Shown piece by piece: positions 32,982 through 41,170 of a DNA stretch of 47,345 nucleotides (the stretch's first letter is position 1; each line of letters starts with the position of its first letter). A model generated the notes under the pieces. That model saw only the letters and a program-made list of their open reading frames with translations, was not told the origin of the DNA and ran no database searches. The stretch lies in NCBI GenBank assembly GCA_964482135.1, contig CAYZWF010000014.1, positions 1 through 47,345 of the forward strand, in the 5' to 3' direction. The position numbers and the translations under genes are program-made. The DNA is from UBA11136 sp964482135 (GTDB lineage Bacteria > Pseudomonadota > Alphaproteobacteria > UBA11136).

Positions 32982-33260
32982 ATGACCGGGGAGAGGACGC
33001 AAAACGTACAGGACGTGTTCCTGAATCACGTAAGAAAGCATAAAACGGCGGTTACGGTTTTTCTGGCAAGCGGAGTAAAATTGCAGGGCGTTATCACCAG
33101 TTTCGATAACTTCACGCTGCTTCTTCGGCGCGACGCCCATACGCAACTGGTATTCAAACACTCGGTTTCCACCATTATGCCGACGACGCCGATTCAACTT
33201 TATGACCCAAAGGAAGAGGGTGAAGAGGAAAACGCGGAAGCCGCCGAAGACGCGGCCTGA
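32982..33260 (+). CDS. hfq: RNA chaperone Hfq
   Basis: Hfq forms a hexameric ring that pairs small RNAs with mRNAs. The 92-residue protein begins with TQNVQDVFLNHVRKHKTAVT, has the Sm1 motif VFLASGVKLQGVITSFDNF and the Sm2 motif VFKHSVSTI, and then an acidic tail (EEGEEENAEAAEDAA). I prefer the ATG at 32982 because GGGGGAAGG is just upstream and it matches the family N-terminus; ATG 32970 adds four residues. hflX follows directly, as in most proteobacteria. Confidence 0.96.
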   Translation: MTGERTQNVQDVFLNHVRKHKTAVTVFLASGVKLQGVITSFDNFTLLLRRDAHTQLVFKHSVSTIMPTTPIQLYDPKEEGEEENAEAAEDAA

Positions 33261-33294
33261 AGCCTCTGAGACGGGTAACGGCCCAGATAACGGC

Positions 33295-34623
33295 ATGAGC
33301 CGGACTCAGGCCAGGGGCCAGAGTACGTCGGCCCCAAAAAGGGACCGCGCTCTGATCTTGCATCCGGTGGTGAAAACCAAGAGCAACGGAATCTCCGCTG
33401 TGGCGGGGCTTTCTCCGCAGGCGCGCCTGGAAGAGGCGCGGGGGCTGGCCCGCGCCATTGGTCTCCATGTCGTCCATGCCGAGGTGGTCCAGGTACCGCG
33501 GCCGCGCCCGGCCACCTTGCTCGGTGGCGGCGTTCTCGAACGCATGGCATCTCACGTGGCCGAAGAAGATATCCACATCGTCATCGTCGATGCGGCGTTG
33601 ACCCCCATTCAACAGCGTAATCTGGAGCGCGCCTGGTCGTGCAAGGTGATCGACCGCACCGGGCTGATCCTGGAAATTTTCGGCGAACGGGCGCGCAGCC
33701 GCGAGGGCGTGCTCCAGGTGGAGCTGGCGGCGCTCAGCTACCAGAAAAGCCGGCTCGTGCGTTCCTGGACCCATCTCGAGCGCCAGCGCGGCGGTTACGG
33801 GTTCATGGGCGGTCCCGGTGAGCGCCAGATCGAATCCGACAGACGCCAGATCGGGGAACGCATCACCCGGTTAAAACGCGAGCTCGAAGACGTCAAACGC
33901 ACCCGTTCGCTGCACCGGGCGGCGCGCGAGCGTGTGCCCTATCCCGTCATCGCGCTGGTGGGCTATACCAATGCGGGGAAATCCACCCTCTTCAACCGCC
34001 TTACCGAGGAGGATGTTTTCGCCGAAGACCAGCTCTTCGCCACCCTCGACCCCACCATGAGGGGCCTGACCCTGCCTTCGGGGCAAGAGGTCATCCTCTC
34101 CGACACCGTGGGTTTCATCTCCGATCTGCCCACCGACCTTGTGGCCGCCTTCCGCGCCACCCTGGAAGAGGTGCTGTCGGCCGACATCATCGTCCATGTG
34201 CGGGATATCTCCCATCCTTCCACCGCCAGCCAGAAACGGGATGTGATCGAGATTCTCGAAGACCTGGGCATTTCCCAAACCCTCGAAGAAAATCTGGTGG
34301 AGGCCCAGAACAAGATCGACCTGCTCGACGCCGACTCGCGCGACTCCGTCCTTGCCGGTGCGGCGCAAAAACAGGGCCGCATCCCGCTCTCGGCCCAGAC
34401 CGGGGAGGGCTGTGATGCGTTTGTGGGATATCTCGACGAATGTCTCTCGCGCCGCCGCAAGGTGGTGGATGTGACCATCGGGCTCGAGGACGGCGCCACC
34501 ATCGCCTGGCTTTACAGTCACGGACAGGTGCTGAGCCGCAATGACGATGAGCGCCACGCCCATATGACGGTGGGACTCGACCCCGCGGATGTGGCCCGCT
34601 TCGAACGCCGCCAGGCGTCCTGA
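33295..34623 (+). CDS. hflX: Ribosome-associated GTPase HflX
   Basis: HflX is a GTPase that splits stalled or stressed 70S ribosomes. The protein has the HflX N-terminal domain (LLGGGVLERMASHV, RTGLILEIFGERARSREG, GGPGERQIESDRRQI) and a GTPase domain with G1 GYTNAGKSTLFN, G3 DTVGF and G4 NKID. The start is uncertain: ATG 33295 gives 442 residues; an in-frame ATG at 33202 would add a basic stretch and overlap hfq by 59 bases. Its 3' end nearly meets that of the convergent next gene (9 bases apart), with no obvious terminator between. Confidence 0.95.
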   Translation: MSRTQARGQSTSAPKRDRALILHPVVKTKSNGISAVAGLSPQARLEEARGLARAIGLHVVHAEVVQVPRPRPATLLGGGVLERMASHVAEEDIHIVIVDAALTPIQQRNLERAWSCKVIDRTGLILEIFGERARSREGVLQVELAALSYQKSRLVRSWTHLERQRGGYGFMGGPGERQIESDRRQIGERITRLKRELEDVKRTRSLHRAARERVPYPVIALVGYTNAGKSTLFNRLTEEDVFAEDQLFATLDPTMRGLTLPSGQEVILSDTVGFISDLPTDLVAAFRATLEEVLSADIIVHVRDISHPSTASQKRDVIEILEDLGISQTLEENLVEAQNKIDLLDADSRDSVLAGAAQKQGRIPLSAQTGEGCDAFVGYLDECLSRRRKVVDVTIGLEDGATIAWLYSHGQVLSRNDDERHAHMTVGLDPADVARFERRQAS

Positions 34624-34632
34624 CTCCAACCT

Positions 34633-35082
34633 TCAGAGAACCAGAACCGATCCCAGATGTTGTTCCAGCTGGGCCGCGTTCTTATGGGTGAGGTCTTTAT
34701 TGATTTCCGCCGCCACCAGGGACGCCAGCCGCGATGAAAGCCCCTCGCGCAGATCGCCTAGCATGGCCGGGGAGGCCACCAGAACCAGGCGGTCAAAATT
34801 CTTCTTCCGCAGCCCGGCTTCCAGAATTTGCGAAATCTTCCCGGCGAATTTCTTCTTTTCCATGCGATGGGGGTCGGAGGGCGATTCCTTGGCGTGACGC
34901 CCTGCACCCGCCGAGTCGAAGGCGCGGCCCGGCTTGTCGGCGTTGATGTCGCGGTTGGGCGGGTGATCGGCCTGGAACGCCATGCCTTCCATCTCCGTAA
35001 CGCCGCGGCCCGGTCCTTCATTGAGGAGGATTCGGGCCTCGCCGCCATCGCTGACCACTATCCATGTGCGAACGGGTTTCAT
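34633..35082 (-). CDS. Host attachment (Host_attach/AtsA-type) family protein
   Basis: The 149-residue soluble protein matches the family named after an Agrobacterium attachment gene: an N-terminal WIVVSDGGEARILLNEG, a central region with FAGKISQILEAGL, then FDRLVLVASPAMLGDLREGLS and a C-terminal DLTHKNAAQLEQHL. It looks like a ribonuclease-H-like or eRF1-type alpha/beta fold. Despite the name, members occur in many free-living bacteria and the biochemical role is not established. There is no signal peptide. It is the last gene of the minus-strand group mazG-dehydrogenase-this gene. Confidence 0.82.
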   Translation of the reverse strand: MKPVRTWIVVSDGGEARILLNEGPGRGVTEMEGMAFQADHPPNRDINADKPGRAFDSAGAGRHAKESPSDPHRMEKKKFAGKISQILEAGLRKKNFDRLVLVASPAMLGDLREGLSSRLASLVAAEINKDLTHKNAAQLEQHLGSVLVL

Positions 35083-35121
35083 GAGCTTTCCCTCCTTAAG
35101 ATTGGATATAAGAGAAAAAAC

Positions 35122-36021
35122 TTACTTCTCAACGCCTTTGCCGCGGGGCAGCCGCCCGATCAGGCTCGAGGTATCCCTCCTGCCGCCACCGGCTTTCTGG
35201 ATTTCCTCATAAAAACGGTTCACCAGTTCGGCCACCGGCAGTTCCGAGCCATTGCGCTTGGCCTCTTCGAGACAGATGTCCAGATCCTTGCGCATCCAGT
35301 CCACGGCGAAACCGAAATCGAATTCATCATCGAGCATGGTTGCGGCGCGGTTCTCCATCTGCCAGGACGCCGCCGCGCCCTTGGAGATAACATCCACCAC
35401 CTTCTTGGCGTCGAGCCCGGCATTGACGGCAAAGGCCAGCCCCTCGGCCAGGGCTTCGATCAATCCGGCCACGGTAATCTGGTTGACCATCTTGGTGAGT
35501 TGACCGCATCCCACCGGCCCCATCAGGGTCACCGCGCGGGCGTAAGATTCCATGACCGGGGCGGCGCGTTCGAAGACCGCTTCCTCGCCCCCCACCATGA
35601 TGGTGAGGGCGCCGTTCTCGGCGCCGGCCTGGCCCCCTGAAACCGGGGCGTCGAGGAATCCCACATCGCGAGCCCCGGCGGCTTCACCCAGCTCCCGCGC
35701 CAGCTGTGCCGAGACCGTGCTGTGATCCACCAGCACCGCGCCCGCCGCCATGCCCGCCAGCGCACCCGTATCGCCCAGCGCCACGGCGCGCACATCCTCG
35801 TCATTGCCGACGCAGATAAAGACGAAATCAGCGCCATCAGCGGCCACCGCCGGGGTCTCCGCTCTCTCTCCACCGTCTCTGCCATGCTCGCCGCACCAGG
35901 CCTTGGCCTTGGCGGGCGTGCGGTTGAATACCGTGACCTTGTGCCCGGATTTCACCAGATGTCCGGCCATGGGAGACCCCATGACGCCGAGTCCGATAAA
36001 GGCGGTTTTGCAAGAGGTCAT
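35122..36021 (-). CDS. NAD(P)-dependent beta-hydroxyacid dehydrogenase (3-hydroxyisobutyrate dehydrogenase family)
   Basis: The 299-residue protein has the family plan: an N-terminal Rossmann motif FIGLGVMGSPMAGHLVKSGH with NRTPAKAKAW, the substrate motif FLDAPVSGGQAGAENG, and the catalytic Lys in GCGQLTKMVNQI, then a helical C-terminal domain with DLDICLEEAKRNGSELPVAE. Candidates are 3-hydroxyisobutyrate dehydrogenase, tartronate semialdehyde reductase (GarR/GlxR) or a succinic-semialdehyde reductase. Sequence alone does not settle the substrate and no pathway neighbours help. It starts 3 bases after mazG ends. Confidence 0.87.
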   Translation of the reverse strand: MTSCKTAFIGLGVMGSPMAGHLVKSGHKVTVFNRTPAKAKAWCGEHGRDGGERAETPAVAADGADFVFICVGNDEDVRAVALGDTGALAGMAAGAVLVDHSTVSAQLARELGEAAGARDVGFLDAPVSGGQAGAENGALTIMVGGEEAVFERAAPVMESYARAVTLMGPVGCGQLTKMVNQITVAGLIEALAEGLAFAVNAGLDAKKVVDVISKGAAASWQMENRAATMLDDEFDFGFAVDWMRKDLDICLEEAKRNGSELPVAELVNRFYEEIQKAGGGRRDTSSLIGRLPRGKGVEK

Positions 36022-36024
36022 GGC

Positions 36025-36906
36025 TTAGCTCCGTTCCTCTTTTTTGGCCTGCAGCCACAGGGCTTCCATTTCCTCGAGGCTGGCTTCCCCGGGGCTGCGT
36101 CCGGCCTCGGCGAGCCGGGTTTCTATATGACGGAAGCGGCGTTCGAACTTGGCATTGGTGTGGCGCAGGGCGGATTCGGGATCAATTTTCAGATGCCGCG
36201 CCAGATTAGCCAGGGCGAAAAACAAATCGCCGATTTCGTCTTCCTGACGGGCGATGGTGCTTTTGCCGTCCATCTCGGCGCGCAGCTCGGCCATTTCCTC
36301 CTCGATCTTGTCCAGCACCTGGGCCGCCTGGGGCCAGTCAAACCCCACTCGTGCCGCCCGTTTCTGGAGCTTTTCCGCGCGCAGCAGGGCGGGCAGGGCG
36401 GAAGGCACGTCGTCGAGGATGCTGGGGGTGTCTCCCTTGTGACGGGATTTGGCGTGACGTTCCGCCGATTTCTCTTTCTCCCAGGCCTCCATGCGGTCTT
36501 CGGCCGTGTCATAGGTCATGTCCTCGAATACGTGAGGATGGCGGCGGGTCATTTTCTCGGCAATGGCCCCGGCGATGGCGTGGAAATCGAAATGCCCGGC
36601 CTCGCGGCCCATCTCGGCGTAGAACACCACCTGGAACAACAAATCGCCCAGCTCTTCCTTAAGCGCCACCATGTCGCCTTCCTCGATGGCGTCGGCCACC
36701 TCGTAGGCTTCCTCGATGGTATAGGGGGCGATGGTACGGAATGTCTGTTCCTTGTCCCAGGGACATCCCGTCTTGGGATCGCGCAGACGTTCCATAATTT
36801 CCAGTAACCGATTCAGGGGGGATGTATCCTGATTCACCTTTGGGGACGATTCCATTTCGGGCGGGGAAGTCATTTCGGAGGCGGATTGTTTTTTGGCTGT
36901 GACCAT
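36025..36906 (-). CDS. mazG: Nucleoside triphosphate pyrophosphohydrolase MazG
   Basis: MazG hydrolyses NTPs and dNTPs to monophosphates, cleaning the nucleotide pool. The 293-residue protein has two MazG domains. The first has CPWDKEQTFRTIAPYTIEE and the metal-binding EEAYEVADAIEEGD with KEELGDLLFQVVFYA; the second has VLDKIEEEMAELRAEMDG and DEIGDLFFALANLARHL. An extra 25 or so poorly conserved residues at the N-terminus may mean that a downstream start is used. In proteobacteria mazG is often near hflX, as here. It leads the minus-strand group. Confidence 0.94.
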   Translation of the reverse strand: MVTAKKQSASEMTSPPEMESSPKVNQDTSPLNRLLEIMERLRDPKTGCPWDKEQTFRTIAPYTIEEAYEVADAIEEGDMVALKEELGDLLFQVVFYAEMGREAGHFDFHAIAGAIAEKMTRRHPHVFEDMTYDTAEDRMEAWEKEKSAERHAKSRHKGDTPSILDDVPSALPALLRAEKLQKRAARVGFDWPQAAQVLDKIEEEMAELRAEMDGKSTIARQEDEIGDLFFALANLARHLKIDPESALRHTNAKFERRFRHIETRLAEAGRSPGEASLEEMEALWLQAKKEERS

Positions 36907-36984
36907 GGATTCAACTGCGTTTGTAGCCGACGGGTGGGTTATGACATTTGTAAATCATGGGAAGCCCGTTGCCCAGTGGGGGAT

Positions 36985-37010
36985 TTAGAGCGGTTCGGGC
37001 TTGATAATCC
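36985..37010 (-). repeat. Dispersed 26-bp intergenic repeat, copy C
   Basis: On the minus strand this reads TTATCAAGCCCGAACCGCTCTAA and matches copy B (9922-9947) at 19 of 26 positions. It lies in the 153-base region between divergent mazG and the ExbB-like gene and points toward mazG. Confidence 0.5.
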
Positions 37011-37059
37011 CTTCGTTTTCCATGATACATGGACCCCCGTTGAGAGGAGAGAAGATAAC

Positions 37060-37902
37060 ATGACACGCCGTTTTGAAGGAGGACCGCTGGCCGCAATATG
37101 GCAGCGGGCAGGGGCGTCCGGCGGCGCCGAGGATCACCGCCTGTTCCTCAAATGGCTGGTCTTTGCCGGGGTTCTGATTTTCGCCGCTTTTCTGATCTGG
37201 CGTCTCGGTCTCTTGGGCCTGCTTTTCTCCAGCGACAAGAGTTTTCTCTCCCTTTTCATCCTGCTTCTGTTCGCCGGCACCACCCTCCACTGCGCCATAC
37301 AGACCTTTCATATTTCACGGGAAATCAACCTCACCCGCCGCATCATCGAGATTTTCGAGGCCAGCACCAAGGGCAGACTCGCCAAAAAGGGCGGCGGTGT
37401 GGTCCTGGGCAGCAAGGCCGCGTTGCCGTCCTGCGTCATGAGCGACTATATCGCCGATCTCATGAGGATTTCCACGCGCCCGCCCCACCTCAAGAGGGAA
37501 GAAGACGCCGCCAACAGGGATTCCCTGGGGCTCCTAGAATCCTATGAAAGGGACCTGAAGAACAGTTCGGAAATCGGCTGGTTCCTGTCCGATCTGGTGC
37601 TCAAGATCGGCCTTCTCGGCACGGTGGTGGGTTTCATCATCATGCTGTCCTCGGTCTCCGACGTCAGCGCCATCGACGCCAGCGTCATGCAGGACATCCT
37701 CACCCATATGAGCGGCGGTATGGGAGTGGCGCTCTATACCACGCTCACCGGTCTCATCTGTGGCGCGTTGCTGGGCCTGCAATACCACTTTCTCGACCGT
37801 GGCACCGAAAGCCTGGTGGCCATGATGGTGCGGGTTTCCGAGGTCCATGTGACGCCCCGCCTGGGTGGCGGAAGTAAGAGTGGTGGGAGCAAGGCCAAAT
37901 GA
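37060..37902 (+). CDS. MotA/TolQ/ExbB-like proton channel family protein
   Basis: The 280-residue membrane protein has helices at about 31-51 and 60-80, a cytoplasmic loop of about 95 residues, and helices at about 178-195 and 222-242. The last pair carries the MotA/ExbB signature: KIGLLGTVVGFIIML, then GGMGVALYTTLTGLICGAL, with channel-facing Thr residues in GTV and YTTLTG. Such proteins form a pentamer around ExbD-like subunits and use the proton-motive force. AGGAG (37045-37049) supports the ATG at 37060. It overlaps the next gene by ATGA, which fits a two-subunit motor. It is neither flagellar MotA nor canonical TolQ or ExbB by context. Confidence 0.85.
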   Translation: MTRRFEGGPLAAIWQRAGASGGAEDHRLFLKWLVFAGVLIFAAFLIWRLGLLGLLFSSDKSFLSLFILLLFAGTTLHCAIQTFHISREINLTRRIIEIFEASTKGRLAKKGGGVVLGSKAALPSCVMSDYIADLMRISTRPPHLKREEDAANRDSLGLLESYERDLKNSSEIGWFLSDLVLKIGLLGTVVGFIIMLSSVSDVSAIDASVMQDILTHMSGGMGVALYTTLTGLICGALLGLQYHFLDRGTESLVAMMVRVSEVHVTPRLGGGSKSGGSKAK

Positions 37903-38501
37903 GCAGCGCCCGGGCGCGCCGTGGCTATCACACGGACCCCTTTACCGATCTTCTTTTCAATGCGCTGCTGGGCTTCACCTTCCTGTTCCTGGTGGCTATC
38001 ATGTTTATGAATCCCATCGCCAAGGAAGGGATCATCAACCTCAAGGCCGAATACATCATCTCCATCGCCTGGCCCGACGGCAGCCCCGATGACGTGGACG
38101 TATGGGTGGAAAGCCCGCGCGGCGACGTTCTCTGGTTCCGCAATCCCGAGGCCGGGCTGCTGCACCTCGACCGCGATGATCGCGGCGCGCTCAACGACAG
38201 TCTTGAAATCGACGGCGAGACCGTGACCAATCCGCTCAACCAGGAAATCGTCACCATGCGGGGTATCGTGGCCGGGGAATATGTGGTCAATGTCCACTAT
38301 TACGCCTCGGAAACCGAACAGCCGGTGGATGTGACGGTGAAGGTGGAAAAGGTCAATCCGTTTCTCGAGGTGGTCTATTATAAAACCCTGACCCTGGCCC
38401 AGAAGGGCGAGGAAAAAACGGCGGTGCGCTTCAAGGTGCGCGCCAACGGTGAAGTCTGGGGGACCAATTCCCTGCCGAAACAGATCGTCACCATCAAATA
38501 A
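37899..38501 (+). CDS. ExbD/MotB-like bitopic protein with an unusual periplasmic domain
   Basis: The 200-residue protein has a short cytoplasmic start, then DPFTDLLFNALLGFTFLF, where Asp17 sits at the head of the single membrane helix exactly as the proton-carrying Asp of ExbD (PFIDV) does. The periplasmic part (about 45-200) is neither the ExbD/TolR fold nor a MotB OmpA-like domain as far as I can see. It is beta-rich, with SIAWPDGSPDDVDVWVESP and a later VKVEKVNPFLEVVYYK. I infer a proton-driven partner of the preceding gene, from which it is separated by a four-base ATGA overlap. Confidence 0.75.
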   Translation: MSSARARRGYHTDPFTDLLFNALLGFTFLFLVAIMFMNPIAKEGIINLKAEYIISIAWPDGSPDDVDVWVESPRGDVLWFRNPEAGLLHLDRDDRGALNDSLEIDGETVTNPLNQEIVTMRGIVAGEYVVNVHYYASETEQPVDVTVKVEKVNPFLEVVYYKTLTLAQKGEEKTAVRFKVRANGEVWGTNSLPKQIVTIK

Positions 38502-38523
38502 TGCATCAAAAAGGGAGAAAGAG

Positions 38524-39045
38524 GTGTCCGTAGTCGTCTTTGGCCTTGTTTTCTGTTTTCTGATTCTGGCGGTGTTGCTGCTGTCGTTGAATCTTTACAC
38601 CTCCTTTCACTGGTCGGTGAAGGCCGCCGCCGTGGTGGTGGTCTCGGCCTTCTATGTTCTGGGATACCAGTCGCTGATGGCGTTGCTGGGCTGGCCCACC
38701 AACCAATCCCTGCCCGAGGAATTCCGCCTGGTGGGCGTCCAGGTCTACGAGCCCGACAAGATCACCCTGTCAGAGGGCGCCATTTACCTGTGGGTGTCCT
38801 CCATGTCGGACAATGCGGGCCAGAGCACGCCGCGCGCCTATCGCATCGACTACGAGGAAAACCTGCACCAGAAGCTGGCACGGGCCAAGGTCAAGGATAA
38901 GGGCGGGGTGCCACAGATGGGGAAACTGAAGACTTCCGATGCCGGTGACCAGACCATCTCCGATCTCGATCTTTCGAAACTCGCCGCCCAGAGCGTGGAT
39001 ATGGACTTCTTCGACCTTCCCGATCTCGTCCTGCCGGAGAAGTAG
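38524..39045 (+). CDS. Two-helix membrane protein of unknown function in the ExbB/D-like locus
   Basis: The 173-residue product has two adjacent N-terminal membrane helices (about 1-22 and 28-50) and a soluble domain with LPEEFRLVGVQVYEPDKI and AIYLWVSSMSDNAGQSTPRA, ending in an acidic Asp/Leu-rich tail. I do not recognise the family. I choose the GTG at 38524, six bases after GGGAG (38513-38517); an ATG at 38449 would overlap the previous gene by 53 bases. Close packing with both neighbours (22 and 5 bases) suggests the same operon and perhaps the same complex. Confidence 0.7.
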   Translation: MSVVVFGLVFCFLILAVLLLSLNLYTSFHWSVKAAAVVVVSAFYVLGYQSLMALLGWPTNQSLPEEFRLVGVQVYEPDKITLSEGAIYLWVSSMSDNAGQSTPRAYRIDYEENLHQKLARAKVKDKGGVPQMGKLKTSDAGDQTISDLDLSKLAAQSVDMDFFDLPDLVLPEK

Positions 39046-39050
39046 GGGCC

Positions 39051-39779
39051 ATGACACAGCATCCGGCAATGAGAAGCCTTTCCACAGGCCCACTGATCGT
39101 TCTCGCCACCCTCGCCGCCCTGATCCCCCTCGCTCTGGCGGGATGCGTGGAGGACACGCCCAGCTATTTCCCCTTCAACGCGGGGCGCGACTGGTCCTAT
39201 GGAGTGACGGTGGACAACGCCAAGGGGGTCGCTCTCCAGAAGTCCTTCGTCACCAATTTATCCCACAGCGACCTGGAGGGGGAAAAGCTGACCACGCGGC
39301 GCATGCATAACGGCGAGGTTTATTTCTATAAAGAAACCGATGATGGCGTGGTGCGGGTGGCCATCAACCGCCCCGGCAACGGCCTTTATTGGGAGGCCGA
39401 GCCGGTCCATGTTCTGGGCTACCCTTTAACGCCGGGCACCAAATGGAGCCAGAAGGAACAGTCCCATCTCTTCAACATCAAACTCTTTAACGCCGAATAT
39501 AACGAGATGACCGTACCCATGCTGATGGAATACGAAATCGAGAGCCTGGGCGAGACGGTGAAAGTCCCCGCCGGGGTCTTTACCGATTGCATCAAGGTCA
39601 AGGGCCTGGGCAAGACCTCGGTGAAGGGAAACTTCTCGGAAGTGTTCATCGGCCTCACGGTGGAAACCGTCCAATGGTTCGCGCCCGGCGTCGGGCTGGT
39701 CAAATCGCAACGTCATGAAACCTCGTCCAACCCCCGAATCGCGGGTGGCGAGTATGTGAAAGTTCTCGAGGAATTCTGA
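39051..39779 (+). CDS. Putative lipoprotein 1 of a three-member paralogous set
   Basis: The 242-residue product has a lipoprotein signal peptide with lipobox LAGC (Cys32). The mature part shares a pattern with the proteins at 40402-41148 and 41171-41959: YFPFNAGRDWSYGV, then LTPGTKWSQKE, a conserved Cys in VPAGVFTDCIKVKG, and WFAPGVGLVKSQRHETSS. This resembles widespread small periplasmic beta-rich lipoproteins with a W.Y...VPAG.F..C pattern, whose function I cannot name. AGGGG precedes the ATG, five bases after the previous stop. It is probably anchored in the outer or inner membrane on the periplasmic side. Confidence 0.78.
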   Translation: MTQHPAMRSLSTGPLIVLATLAALIPLALAGCVEDTPSYFPFNAGRDWSYGVTVDNAKGVALQKSFVTNLSHSDLEGEKLTTRRMHNGEVYFYKETDDGVVRVAINRPGNGLYWEAEPVHVLGYPLTPGTKWSQKEQSHLFNIKLFNAEYNEMTVPMLMEYEIESLGETVKVPAGVFTDCIKVKGLGKTSVKGNFSEVFIGLTVETVQWFAPGVGLVKSQRHETSSNPRIAGGEYVKVLEEF

Positions 39780-39805
39780 TTCCCGGAAACCATGAGGAAA
39801 AAACC

Positions 39806-40372
39806 ATGAAAAAAGAAACCGCCACCAAGATTCTCTGGGCGCTGACCCTGATCAATACGCTTCTCCTCCTCTCCATCGTGATTGTCTGGGCCTGCCGCCA
39901 TCACAGTTCACACGGGGGAGGACACCACTACGGCCGCCACGGTGGCGGCTATTACGGGGACCACCACTATAAAGGCGGCCATGATGGGTACCGCCACGGC
40001 TATCGGGGCATGCATGGCGGATATCGCCATGGCAAGGGCTCGCGGCCCATCCCTGACCTCATGGGCAGCTGGGAGGGGACCAACCGCACCGTCTCCGATC
40101 TCAAGGGATTCAAGGAGTGGAATAAAACCGTCCATATCACCGAACAACAGGACCGCCGCTTCAAGGGCAATTTCACCTACGCCGACGGCACCAAACATTT
40201 TTCCGGCGTCATCTATCCCGGCAACCGTTCCTTCAGCTGGGTCTCCTCCGACAGCAAGGGCTATCTCAACGGCCGTATTCTGGGGCCTGACACCATCTCC
40301 GCCTGTTACGTGGAATCCGGGGAGCAAAGCACCGCCGGCTGCGCCGAACTGACGCGCCAGGGCGACGGATAG
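39806..40372 (+). CDS. Membrane-anchored His/Gly-rich protein with a C-terminal domain like the 20230-20631 protein
   Basis: The 188-residue protein has one N-terminal helix (about 9-29, ending VWAC), then about 50 residues rich in His, Gly, Tyr and Arg (HHSSHGGGHHYGRHGGGYYG and onward), then a domain of about 105 residues. That domain is paralogous to the secreted protein at 20230-20631 (DL.GSWEGTNRTVSDLKG, QDRRFKGNFTYADGT, ACYVESG, AGCAEL). The His-rich segment suggests metal binding, which is inference. GAGG upstream supports the ATG. It is interposed between lipoproteins 1 and 2. Confidence 0.75.
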   Translation: MKKETATKILWALTLINTLLLLSIVIVWACRHHSSHGGGHHYGRHGGGYYGDHHYKGGHDGYRHGYRGMHGGYRHGKGSRPIPDLMGSWEGTNRTVSDLKGFKEWNKTVHITEQQDRRFKGNFTYADGTKHFSGVIYPGNRSFSWVSSDSKGYLNGRILGPDTISACYVESGEQSTAGCAELTRQGDG

Positions 40373-40401
40373 GGGCCAGCGGGAATGAAAAAGGGCAGGG
40401 G

Positions 40402-41148
40402 ATGACCCGGTTCGCGGCGGCACACTCCTGTTTCGCCACCATCCGGAGCGTCCTGGGCCTTCTCGCCGTCCTGGTCACAGTGGCGTGCGGTGACGAGACC
40501 GGCCCATATGGTAAAGAGGCCTATTTCCCCCTGACAGAGGGCTGGCGTTGGCAATACGACGTGGTTCTCGACACCAAATCCACCGGCCGCACGCATCAGA
40601 AATATTTCGTCCTCAATTTTCCCCGCCACAAGGTGGGGGAACGCGAAACAACGCCGCGGCTTTTCCATGACGGAACGGTTTATTTCGTCGCCGAATCACA
40701 AACCGGCGTCGAACGGCTGGCGGCACGGAAACCGGGGGGCGGCATGCGCCGGCAAGAGCCGCCCCGGATCATTCTCAAATATCCCGTCACGCCGGGAACC
40801 ACCTGGAGCCAGGAGGAAGACACCCTTCTTCTTAACACGCGCACCCTGTTCAACGCCCCCATGGCGACGGCGATTCCCATCAGGATGGAATACGTTATCG
40901 AGACCGCCGAGGATGTGGTCCGTGTTCCGGCGGGGGTCTTCCGCCATTGCGTGAAGGTGGCGGGAAAGGGAGGAACCTCGGTCGTCGACAGGTTTTCCGA
41001 CGCCACCATCTTCATCAGCGTGGAAACCGCCCAATGGTTCGTTCCGGGGACCGGGCTGGTGAAATCGCAACGAACCGAAAGCTCTTCCAATCAACGCATC
41101 GAGCCCGGCAACTTTACGCAGGTGCTGAGCGCCCTGAGCCGGGGCTAA
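40402..41148 (+). CDS. Putative lipoprotein 2 of the paralogous set
   Basis: The 248-residue product has a hydrophobic signal (SVLGLLAVLVTVAC). The lipobox is less canonical than in the other two copies, with Cys29 preceded by TVA. The mature part keeps the shared pattern: YFPLTEGWRWQYDV, VTPGTTWSQEEDT, the conserved Cys in VPAGVFRHCVKVAGKG, and WFVPGTGLVKSQRTESSS. It diverges more than copies 1 and 3 do from each other, notably in the middle (RKPGGGMRRQEPPR). It starts 29 bases after the previous gene. Confidence 0.75.
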   Translation: MTRFAAAHSCFATIRSVLGLLAVLVTVACGDETGPYGKEAYFPLTEGWRWQYDVVLDTKSTGRTHQKYFVLNFPRHKVGERETTPRLFHDGTVYFVAESQTGVERLAARKPGGGMRRQEPPRIILKYPVTPGTTWSQEEDTLLLNTRTLFNAPMATAIPIRMEYVIETAEDVVRVPAGVFRHCVKVAGKGGTSVVDRFSDATIFISVETAQWFVPGTGLVKSQRTESSSNQRIEPGNFTQVLSALSRG

Positions 41149-41170
41149 TACCGGGACAGGCGGGAAAGGG

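Noticed and set aside
37060..38501. Canonical TolQR or ExbBD
   Set aside because: TolA, TolB, Pal and TonB genes are absent, and the second protein lacks the usual ExbD/TolR periplasmic domain.
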